Of a stretch of 20,458 bases of DNA, positions 14,468 to 20,458 are shown piece by piece. This stretch comes from an uncultured Solobacterium sp. (lineage in GTDB: Bacteria > Bacillota_I > Bacilli_A > Erysipelotrichales > Erysipelotrichaceae). The position numbers and the translations under genes were made by a program. Below the pieces are notes generated by a model. That model did no database searches and was not told where the DNA came from. It saw only the letters and a program-made list of their open reading frames with translations. The stretch is taken from contig CAJOLG010000113.1 of assembly GCA_905235315.1 (NCBI GenBank), forward strand, positions 1 to 20,458, given 5' to 3'. Position 1 is the first letter of the stretch; each line of letters opens with the position of its first letter.

Positions 14468-15361
14468 ATGGCCGAAAATAACGCAAAGAAAGGAAATATC
14501 ACAGCGGATAAGCACGCATTGATTATGGAAGGCGGTGCGATGCGGGGACTTTTTACCTGCGGCGTCATTGATGTTTTCCTCGAAGAGGGGATTGAATTTG
14601 ACGCGGCAGCGGGCATCTCCGCCGGGGCGGTATTCGGCGTGAATTACAAATCCCGCCAGCATGGGCGCGGCCTGCGGTACAACCTCACCTTCTGCAATGA
14701 CCGGCATTACGGCAGCCTCATCTCCCTGATCACAACGGGCGATCTGTATGATGCGGATTTCTGTTACCGGAAGATTCCGGAAGAACTGGATGTGTTTGAC
14801 AAGGAAGCGTTCCGCGCCAACCCGATGAAGTTTTATGTCGCGGCGTTTGATGTAAAGACCGGAGAAATGGTTTACCGTGACTGCTCGGCCTATACAAAGG
14901 AAGATGAGCTGATGATGCGGGCGTCGGCTTCCATGCCGATTGTCTCGCGGCCGGTAGAGGTGGACGGAAGACTCCTGCTGGACGGGGGAATCGTGGATTC
15001 GATCATGTACGAATACATGGAGAACCTCGGATATAACAGAAACGTGGTGATTCTGACACAGCCGCGCGGCTATAAGAAAAAGAACAGTAAACTCCTGCCG
15101 GCGATGAAGAAGGCGCTGAAGGAGTATCCGGCTGCCGCGAAGGCGCTGGAAGAGCGGGCTGAGATCTACAACCGCCAGACGGCGGAACTCGAGGCAAGGG
15201 AAGCCCGAGGCGAGGTATTTGTCATCCGCCCGCCGGAACCCCTTGGCATAAGCCGGACCGAACATGATCCGCGCAAACTGCAGAAAGTGTATTTCATCGG
15301 ACGCAGCGAAGCGAAAAAACAGCTTGCGGCGATGAAAGAATTCCTGAAGGATAACCCATGA
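14468..15361 (+). CDS. Patatin-like phospholipase (RssA/YjjU-type)
   Basis: A 297-residue protein with the patatin catalytic set: the oxyanion-hole loop LIMEGGAMRGLFTCG at 18-32, the nucleophile elbow GISAG with S51, and the catalytic aspartate in LLDGGIVDS (D172). These Ser-Asp dyad enzymes release fatty acids from membrane lipids. There is no signal peptide, so it acts on the cytosolic side. The ribosome site before the ATG at 14468 is weak (AAGAAAAAG), but later starts would cut the first strand of the fold. Its stop overlaps the start of the MBL gene (ATGA), so the two are translationally coupled. It lies among SPFH genes, which fits a membrane-linked role. Confidence 0.9.
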   Translation: MAENNAKKGNITADKHALIMEGGAMRGLFTCGVIDVFLEEGIEFDAAAGISAGAVFGVNYKSRQHGRGLRYNLTFCNDRHYGSLISLITTGDLYDADFCYRKIPEELDVFDKEAFRANPMKFYVAAFDVKTGEMVYRDCSAYTKEDELMMRASASMPIVSRPVEVDGRLLLDGGIVDSIMYEYMENLGYNRNVVILTQPRGYKKKNSKLLPAMKKALKEYPAAAKALEERAEIYNRQTAELEAREARGEVFVIRPPEPLGISRTEHDPRKLQKVYFIGRSEAKKQLAAMKEFLKDNP

Positions 15362-16185
15362 AGCTGACACTGCTTACCGATAACCATACGATTATTGACC
15401 GGTACTGTCTCGGAGAGCCGGCGCTCAGTATCCTGCTGGAGGAAGAGGGAACGAACATCCTCTTTGACACCGGATACTCCGATGTATTTCTCAGAAACGC
15501 GGAAACGCTTGGCCTGAGAGACCGCCTGGACCGTCTGTCTTTTGTGGTGCTGTCCCACGGTCATAATGATCATACCGGCGGACTGCCGGTGTTATGGAAT
15601 GCATGTACATTGAACGGAACCCGGCTGATCGGATGTCCGGGGCTGTTTGCGCAGCGGGAATATGAAGGGCTGCCGGTCGGATCTCCGGTCACGGAGGAAG
15701 ACTGCAGCGCGCATGGCCTGAAGCCGGAGCTGCATGAGGAACCTGTTTCACTGACGGAACATCTCACCTTTCTTGGGGCGATTCCCCGGGTGATGCCCTT
15801 TGAAGCTTCGTTTCCGATCGGAACCGTTACGGAAAACGGGACACAGACGGAAGACTATGTCAGGGATGACAGTGCCCTGGTATACCGCGGGGAAAAGGGA
15901 CTGTTTGTGATTACGGGATGTTCGCATTCGGGGATATGCAATATCATTGCCCGGGCGAAGTCACTTCCGGGAAACGAAGGGCTTCCGGTGACGGGGGTAA
16001 TCGGCGGCTTTCATCTGATGCGCAATGACCGGCAGCTGAAGGAAACCGTCGCGTATTTAAAAGAGAATGTAACGGGCACGCTGTGGCCGTGCCATTGTGT
16101 ATCGCTTTATGCGAAACACTGTATGATTGCGGCGGGACTTCCGGTGGAGGAGGCCGGCGCCGGAATGAGTATTGATCTGTATTAG
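15358..16185 (+). CDS. MBL-fold metallohydrolase (dihydropterin-RFA-P synthase-like family)
   Basis: A 275-residue metallo-beta-lactamase-fold protein. Metal ligands are visible in SHGHNDHTGG (H67, H69, D71, H72), GCSHSG (H190) and GGFHLM (H219), with H246 in WPCHCV. The arrangement with LFDTGYSDVFLRNAETLG matches the group named after 7,8-dihydropterin-6-methyl-4-(ribofuranosyl)aminobenzene 5'-phosphate synthase. In bacteria that name is mostly inherited annotation and the substrate is unknown. It is cytosolic and overlaps the patatin gene by 4 bp. The hflK ATG follows after 21 bp, within one likely transcript. Confidence 0.87.
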   Translation: MKLTLLTDNHTIIDRYCLGEPALSILLEEEGTNILFDTGYSDVFLRNAETLGLRDRLDRLSFVVLSHGHNDHTGGLPVLWNACTLNGTRLIGCPGLFAQREYEGLPVGSPVTEEDCSAHGLKPELHEEPVSLTEHLTFLGAIPRVMPFEASFPIGTVTENGTQTEDYVRDDSALVYRGEKGLFVITGCSHSGICNIIARAKSLPGNEGLPVTGVIGGFHLMRNDRQLKETVAYLKENVTGTLWPCHCVSLYAKHCMIAAGLPVEEAGAGMSIDLY

Positions 16186-16206
16186 AGTCGAAGGAGGATT
16201 TAGTGT

Positions 16207-17236
16207 ATGTTTGGGATCATCCTGATTATTGTGATCTGTTTGATTATTGCGGTCGGCATACAGTATGCCGAAAAGCTGTCCAAAGGCGGAACCGTGCAGA
16301 TGCCGGATCTCTCCGGTCTGAAAAAGCTGATTCTGCCGGTGGTACTGGTTGTGATCGCGGTTATTCTTCTGGGCGGGTCGTTCTACTCCGTTTCGGAAGA
16401 CCAGCAGGCAGTGGTAACCACCTTCGGGAAGGTGACACGCACGGATACTGCAGGAGTGCACTTCAAGCTTCCGCTGGTTCAGAGTGTGCAGAAGGTGGAT
16501 GTGACGACCCACGGCGCCAGTATCGGCTATGCGATTGCCAATTCCAATCAGGGATGGGAAGGAAAACCCGCAGATGATCACCTCTGATTTCAACCTGATC
16601 GATGTGGATTTCTATATTGAATACAAGGTGAATGACCCGGTGGCCTATCTTTATAACTCAGAGGATCCGGAGCTCATTCTGAACAATGTGGCGATGTCTT
16701 CGATCCGCGGCATCATCTCCGACTACAAGGTCGATGATGTCATGACAACCGCGAAAAGTGAGATCCAGCAGAAGATCAAGGATTCTGTGGTTGAAAAGCT
16801 GGAGGAGAGAGCGATCGGACTGCAGCTGGTGAATGTCATGATCCAGGACGTGGAACCTCCGACGGCGGAAGTTATGAGCGCCTTCAAGTCGGTTGAAACC
16901 GCAAAGCAGGGCGCGGATACCGCGGTGAATAATGCCAACCGCTATCGGAATGAACAGATTCCGGGCGCGGAGGCGGAAGCCGACAAGATCATTCAGGCGG
17001 CAGAGGCCTCCAAGGCTTCAAGAATCGCAGAAGCGGAAGGACAGGTGTCCCGTTTCAACAAGATGTATGAGGAATACCAGAAGTATCCGCTGATCACAAA
17101 GAAACGCCTGTTCTACGAAACAATGGAAGATGTTCTGCCGGATCTGGAGGTCATTGTCACCGACGGCAATACCCAGTCGATCCTGCCGATCGGCTCCCTG
17201 TACAGCGGAATGGCTGTGACGGAAGGAGGCAACTGA
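16207..17236 (+). pseudogene. hflK: HflK-like SPFH membrane protein, frameshifted
   Basis: GGAGG lies 9 nt before the ATG. Frame 1 gives two hydrophobic segments (1-24 and about 42-62), then SVSEDQQAVVTTFGKVTRTD and IGYAIANSNQGWEG, and ends at TGA 16585-16587. The homologous continuation, ENPQMITSDFNLIDVDFYIEYKV onward, is in the +1 frame and runs to TGA 17236 with the normal HflK end (TAKQGADTAVNNANRYRNEQ, FNKMYEEYQKYPLITKKRLF). The slip lies in the run GGGAAGGAAAACCC near 16555-16567 and equals one extra base or two missing; the span of 1030 nt is one over a multiple of three. HflK with HflC forms the membrane cage around FtsH protease. hflC follows after 1 bp and is intact, so either hflK is newly broken or this is a sequencing error in a homopolymer-rich site. 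Confidence 0.8.
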
Positions 17237-17237
17237 C

Positions 17238-18146
17238 ATGAGTGAAGTCAAAGAAACCGTGAACGGTGTGAATAAAAAGAAACTGCCCGGATGGGCGGTT
17301 CCCGCAATCATCCTGGCGGTGGTGATCCTGGTGTTTTCTTCGGCCTATACCGTAAAACAGAACCGGTATGTGGTCATCCGTCAGTGGGGAAAGATCGTAG
17401 CCATCAATGACAGCCCGGGCATTGCCTTCAAGATTCCGTTTATCCAGACAACAGAACCGATTTCCAAGGAAACAATGTTCTATGATATCCCGGAGTCGGA
17501 CGTTATCACCAAGGATAAGAAATCAATGGTCGTTGACAGCTTTGTATGCTGGAAGGTTACCGATCCCAACAAGTACATCAAGACCCTCAACGCAGTGCGC
17601 TTACGGGCAGATGAGCGGATCGAAGCTGCCGTATACAACGCGGTGAAAAATACGATCTCTTCCATGACCCAGGATGAGGTCATCGCCTCCCGCGGAGAGG
17701 CGCTCACCCAGCGCATCACCGAAGAGGCAAACAGTGATATCGGCCAGTACGGCGTGGAAATCCTGACGGCGGAGATCAAGACGCTGAGCCTGCCGGCGGA
17801 CAACCAGGAAGCGGTATACGCACGCATGATCTCAGAGCGTGAAAATATCGCGGCGGGGTATGAAGCGAATGGTAAGTCACAGGCGCAGAAGATCCGCAAC
17901 GAAACGGACAAGGACGTGGAGCTGCTGATTGCGGATGCGGAAAAGCAGGCGGCCATCCTTGTGGCGGAAGGCGAAGAGGAATATATGAAGATCCTGCAGG
18001 ATGCCTATAACTCCCCGGAGAAAGCCGACTTCTATGAATATATCCGCGGGCTTGACTCGCTGAAGAATTCCCTGACGGGAAGCGGGAAGAAAACCCTGAT
18101 CCTGGATAAGAATTCCGAACTTGTGCAGATCCTGTACGGCAATTGA
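17238..18146 (+). CDS. hflC: HflC-like SPFH protein, FtsH modulator
   Basis: A 302-residue protein with GGAGG 9 nt before the ATG, one base after the hflK stop. A basic N-terminus leads to one membrane helix (WAVPAIILAVVILVFSSAYT) and then the SPFH domain: VVIRQWGKIVAINDSPGIAFKIPF, DSFVCWKVTDPNKYI, and EEANSDIGQYGVEILTAEIK. A long coiled-coil region with ARMISERENIAAGYEANGKS and an alanine/glutamate-rich segment comes next, and a tail typical of HflC. The HflKC complex sits on the outer face of the membrane around FtsH and limits its proteolysis. Intact; terminator directly downstream. Confidence 0.9.
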   Translation: MSEVKETVNGVNKKKLPGWAVPAIILAVVILVFSSAYTVKQNRYVVIRQWGKIVAINDSPGIAFKIPFIQTTEPISKETMFYDIPESDVITKDKKSMVVDSFVCWKVTDPNKYIKTLNAVRLRADERIEAAVYNAVKNTISSMTQDEVIASRGEALTQRITEEANSDIGQYGVEILTAEIKTLSLPADNQEAVYARMISERENIAAGYEANGKSQAQKIRNETDKDVELLIADAEKQAAILVAEGEEEYMKILQDAYNSPEKADFYEYIRGLDSLKNSLTGSGKKTLILDKNSELVQILYGN

Positions 18147-18154
18147 AAACGGAG

Positions 18155-18187
18155 AACAGAGCGTGACGGAATTGCGCTCTGTTTTTC
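18155..18187 (+). terminator. Rho-independent terminator after hflC
   Basis: AACAGAGCG, loop TGACGGAATTG, CGCTCTGTT, then TTTC. The 9-bp stem ends the SPFH-to-hflC run. Confidence 0.85.
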
Positions 18188-18246
18188 TTTGAAGGGGGAT
18201 GCCGGTCAGGCTGGGCGAAATGCGCAGCAGGGCGAACGAGTTCCGT

Positions 18247-18272
18247 AAAAAATCCCCGGGATTCCGGGGATT
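18247..18272 (-). terminator. Rho-independent terminator of tatD
   Basis: Minus strand: AATCCCCGG, loop AATC, CCGGGGATT, then a T-run. A perfect 9-bp stem 16 bp after the tatD stop, facing the hflC terminator. Confidence 0.88.
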
Positions 18273-18288
18273 ATCTGTCAGGCAGCTC

Positions 18289-19050
18289 TCACGCGATGCG
18301 GTACAGCCGTTTCGCGTTTTCATAGGTGGTCAGTGCGACAAACTCCGGGCTGACACCGCGCAGTTCTGCGATCACATTCACCACATTGCGTACATCCGAA
18401 GACTCACAGCGGTCATCCGCCCGTTCAAAAGGCGGAGCGTAGGGGCAGTCGGTTTCGACAAGCATCTGATCCCACGGGCAGGCCATCAGGCAGTCGATAT
18501 GCGGCTGCCGCCAGGCGGGATAGGTGAGGTCGTTGTTGAAGGAAACATACATCCCCCAGGCAAGAGCGTTGTTCATCAGATCCACCGGGCCGCCATAGCG
18601 GTGCAGGACTCCCTGCGGCTTATACTCAGACAATATTTTCAGGCAGTCTTCGTGCGCTTCCCGGTCATGGATGATGACCGGCATATCCAGTTCTTCTGCG
18701 AGCTCCAGCTGTTCCCGGAAGATCCGCTCCTGCAGATCCTTCGGCTCCTTCCAGTAATAGTCGAGGCCCATCTCACCGATGGCCTTTATCTTTTCATGCG
18801 CGGCGTACTTCCGAATGAGATCGAGATAATTGTCCGGGGTTTCCGTCACCCAGTGCGGGTGAATGCCGATACTGCCGTACACAAAGTCATGGGTTTCACA
18901 GATTTCAATCACCGTGTCAAAGACGCTGACATCGCTGCAGCAGTTGAGCACATACCGGACATCGGTGCTGCGCAGTGCCGCCAGCCGTTCCCGGCGGTCG
19001 GGGTCAAACATTGCGTCTTCATAATGGGCATGGGAATCAAACAGGTTCAT
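18289..19050 (-). CDS. tatD: TatD-family metal-dependent deoxyribonuclease
   Basis: A 253-residue amidohydrolase-fold protein with the TatD metal set: DSHAH (H7, H9), IGEMGLDYYW (E93), IIHDREAHED (H128), LHRYGG (H150) and ETDCPYAPP (D201). TatD enzymes degrade DNA in 3'-5' exonuclease fashion and act in DNA repair or turnover. The usual LHCFSG and ETDAPYL are changed to LHRYGG and ETDCPYA, so this is a divergent member. GGAG lies about 10 nt before the ATG at 19050. It is a single gene with its own terminator, divergent from the chromate transporter pair. Confidence 0.88.
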   Translation of the reverse strand: MNLFDSHAHYEDAMFDPDRRERLAALRSTDVRYVLNCCSDVSVFDTVIEICETHDFVYGSIGIHPHWVTETPDNYLDLIRKYAAHEKIKAIGEMGLDYYWKEPKDLQERIFREQLELAEELDMPVIIHDREAHEDCLKILSEYKPQGVLHRYGGPVDLMNNALAWGMYVSFNNDLTYPAWRQPHIDCLMACPWDQMLVETDCPYAPPFERADDRCESSDVRNVVNVIAELRGVSPEFVALTTYENAKRLYRIA

Positions 19051-19070
19051 ACGTACAGTCTCCGATTATT

Positions 19071-19076
19071 ATTATA
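19071..19076 (-). promoter_or_regulatory. -10 box (TATAAT) for tatD
   Basis: Perfect TATAAT on the minus strand, about 20 bp upstream of the start codon, followed by further AT repeats. No clear -35. The short distance would leave a very short leader. Confidence 0.3.
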
Positions 19077-19110
19077 TCGGATGACCGGCTCTCCGTATCC
19101 GGCACAGGAT

Positions 19111-19140
19111 TTGTCGGCGGTTCGATTCGAAGTGTATGAT
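19111..19140 (+). promoter_or_regulatory. Promoter of the chromate transporter pair
   Basis: TTGTCG (19111-19116), an 18-bp spacer, then TATGAT (19135-19140), ending 47 bp before the ATG at 19188. Confidence 0.4.
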
Positions 19141-19187
19141 AATAACCGGTTTCTGCCGGCGAAAGCGGCAGGGTTGAGGAGCGTTTT

Positions 19188-19739
19188 ATGAACGTGTTAT
19201 GGGATCTGTATGCGGCCTGGTTCCGCATGGGACTCTTTACCTTCGGCGGCGGCTATGCGATGCTGCCGATGATTCAGAAGGAAGCGATTGAAAAATACCA
19301 CTGGGCAACGGAAGAAGAGATCATGGATTACTATGCGCTCGGCCAGGTGACCCCGGGCATCATCGCGGTCAATACCGCGACCTTTGTGGGATACAAGGTG
19401 AAGGGAACAGCCGGCGGGATTGCGGCTACCCTCGGGGTGATCAGCCCGTCCCTGATTATTATCACGGTCATTGCCGGCCTGATTACCAGTTTCTCGGATA
19501 TCCCGCTTGTACAAAGTGCGCTCCATGGGATTCAGATCGGGGTCTGTGTGCTGCTGTTTGAAGCCATCCGCAGGCTCTTTGCCAAAAGCGTAAAGGATAG
19601 TTCCTCCCTGATCATCTGCGCGGCAGCCTTTGGGCTGAGCACCTTTACTTCCATCCCGACCTTTGTGCTTGTCATTCTGGCAGGCGCTGCGGGATATGCG
19701 ATGTACCGGATGAAAAAACAGAAGGAGGACCATGCATGA
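19188..19739 (+). CDS. chrA: Chromate transporter, short CHR subunit 1
   Basis: A 183-residue single-domain CHR protein. GAGGAG lies 8 nt before the ATG. The CHR signature FTFGGGYAMLPMIQKEAIEK is at about 17-36, and ALGQVTPGIIAVNTATFVGY is at about 50-69. Several membrane helices follow. Short CHR proteins come in pairs that act together as the two halves of the long ChrA protein. The family exports chromate in some bacteria, but in anaerobes without chromate exposure the natural anion is unknown. It overlaps the second subunit by 4 bp (ATGA). Confidence 0.9.
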   Translation: MNVLWDLYAAWFRMGLFTFGGGYAMLPMIQKEAIEKYHWATEEEIMDYYALGQVTPGIIAVNTATFVGYKVKGTAGGIAATLGVISPSLIIITVIAGLITSFSDIPLVQSALHGIQIGVCVLLFEAIRRLFAKSVKDSSSLIICAAAFGLSTFTSIPTFVLVILAGAAGYAMYRMKKQKEDHA

Positions 19740-20311
19740 AAGAGTTCCTCTTACTGTGCTGGGAGTACTTTAAAACCGGTCTCTTTGCGATCGGCGGCGG
19801 CTATGCGACGATCCCGTTTCTTAAGGAGATGTCGGTAAAGTACGGCTGGTTCACCCTGGATGAGCTGACCACGATGCTGGCGGTGAGCGAAAGCACACCG
19901 GGGCCGATCGGGGTAAACATGGCAACCTATGTCGGTTATTCCATGTTCGGGATCCCGGGGGCGATTGCCGCAACGCTGTCGCTGGTTGCGCCCAGTGTCA
20001 TCATTATCTGTATCATTGCCGGTGCGCTGGAGCGCTTTAAACAGCTGGATGCGGTTCAGGGTATTTTCTCCGGGCTTCGTCCGGCGGTTGTCGGTTTTAT
20101 TCTTTCTGCCGTCATCAGTATCTTTCTCGTCTCCCTGTTCCATACCGCTGCCTTTGCGGCAGGGGGAGGCGGACTCGCGGCGTTCTTCAACTGGAAGGCC
20201 ATCATTCTGTTCGCTGTCCTGCTTGCCGGATATACGCTTCCGAAGCAGACACCGCATCCGGTCTTCCTCATCATCGCAGCAGCCTGCGCCGGCATTGTAT
20301 TTGGCTTCTGA
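19736..20311 (+). CDS. chrA: Chromate transporter, short CHR subunit 2
   Basis: A 191-residue partner of the preceding gene, with its start overlapping the previous stop and an AAGGAGG site upstream. It has the matching signature FAIGGGYATIPFLKEMSVKY at about 17-36, then SESTPGPIGVNMATYVGYSM and five or so hydrophobic helices. The two subunits are clearly similar to each other but not identical, as expected for the heteromeric short-chain CHR arrangement in which the two probably insert with opposite topology. Confidence 0.9.
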   Translation: MKEFLLLCWEYFKTGLFAIGGGYATIPFLKEMSVKYGWFTLDELTTMLAVSESTPGPIGVNMATYVGYSMFGIPGAIAATLSLVAPSVIIICIIAGALERFKQLDAVQGIFSGLRPAVVGFILSAVISIFLVSLFHTAAFAAGGGGLAAFFNWKAIILFAVLLAGYTLPKQTPHPVFLIIAAACAGIVFGF

Positions 20312-20323
20312 GGGCGAACGATT

Positions 20324-20458
20324 ATGAAAAAGGAAACAGAAGGTATGAGTGAAACAGGCACACGAATCGTAACGATTGTTCTTCCCGAAACAACGGAGGC
20401 TCAGCGCATGGCGATTGAGAATACCGTAACGGGTTACGGATTTGAACCGCGCTTTTAT
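20324..20458 (+). CDS. Unidentified protein, 5' end only
   Basis: Forty-five codons run in frame off the right edge, beginning MKKETEGMSETGTRIVTIVL and followed by a helix containing EAQRMAIENTV. GAGGG lies about 9 nt before the ATG at 20324; a second ATG at 20345 (MSETG) is possible. It lies 12 bp after the chromate transporter stop and may be in the same transcript. The pattern of a strand ending in LPE, a helix and then GFEPRFY is compatible with the N-terminus of a D-2-hydroxyacid dehydrogenase, but this is a weak impression. Confidence 0.55.
   Translation, partial: MKKETEGMSETGTRIVTIVLPETTEAQRMAIENTVTGYGFEPRFY

Overview
This window looks like chromosomal DNA of a low-to-mid GC Firmicute (Bacillota). 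The best guess is a gut or rumen Erysipelotrichales- or Clostridia-type organism. The reasons are strong AGGAGG-type ribosome binding sites, a Rpn-family nuclease with a GIEQ-repeat tail, a family II (DHH) pyrophosphatase, a paired short chromate transporter and a clostridial-style HflK/HflC pair. No rRNA, tRNA, CRISPR array or insertion sequence was seen.

Layout, left to right. (1) 1-2515, minus strand, visibly AT-richer than the rest (22 of 60 bases are G/C at 961-1020, against 34 of 60 at 10261-10320): a PD-(D/E)XK-like plus Schlafen-group-3/DUF2075 helicase fusion, followed by a NUDIX hydrolase cut by the window edge. This pair looks acquired and possibly defensive. (2) 2670-4444, minus: a macro-domain deacetylase and a membrane-anchored family II pyrophosphatase. 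(3) 4875-6141, plus: a Rpn-family nuclease whose C-terminal tail has been cut off by a frameshift. A second, stand-alone copy of the tail follows with its own near-perfect ribosome binding site. (4) 6154-9773, minus: a Cys/Met-metabolism PLP enzyme, a NUDIX hydrolase and a Na/Pi cotransporter with a PhoU domain; the last two overlap by 8 bp. (5) 10147-11235, plus: a KDG-kinase-like sugar kinase. (6) About 11260-11868, minus: no convincing protein, but a GC-rich, hairpin-rich block with its own promoter and terminator. It reads as a large structured noncoding RNA of about 600 nt. (7) 12168-18146, plus: a run of close-packed genes holding an SPFH protein (frameshifted), a small ribbon-helix-helix protein, an orphan protein, a patatin-like lipase, an MBL-fold hydrolase, HflK (frameshifted) and HflC. 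(8) 18247-19050, minus: TatD nuclease. (9) 19188-20458, plus: a two-gene chromate transporter and the start of an unidentified gene.

The genes make several functional groups rather than one pathway. Region 7 combines three SPFH-type membrane scaffold proteins with a lipid hydrolase, which suggests membrane microdomain or membrane-quality functions. The two most unusual items are the large RNA candidate on the minus strand at 11260-11868 and the split, duplicated Rpn tail at 5540-6099. The tail arrangement resembles a freed version of the intragenic antitoxin described for Rpn nucleases. Three reading frames in the window are broken: the Rpn nuclease, the first SPFH gene and hflK. An assembly problem should be excluded before these are called pseudogenes.
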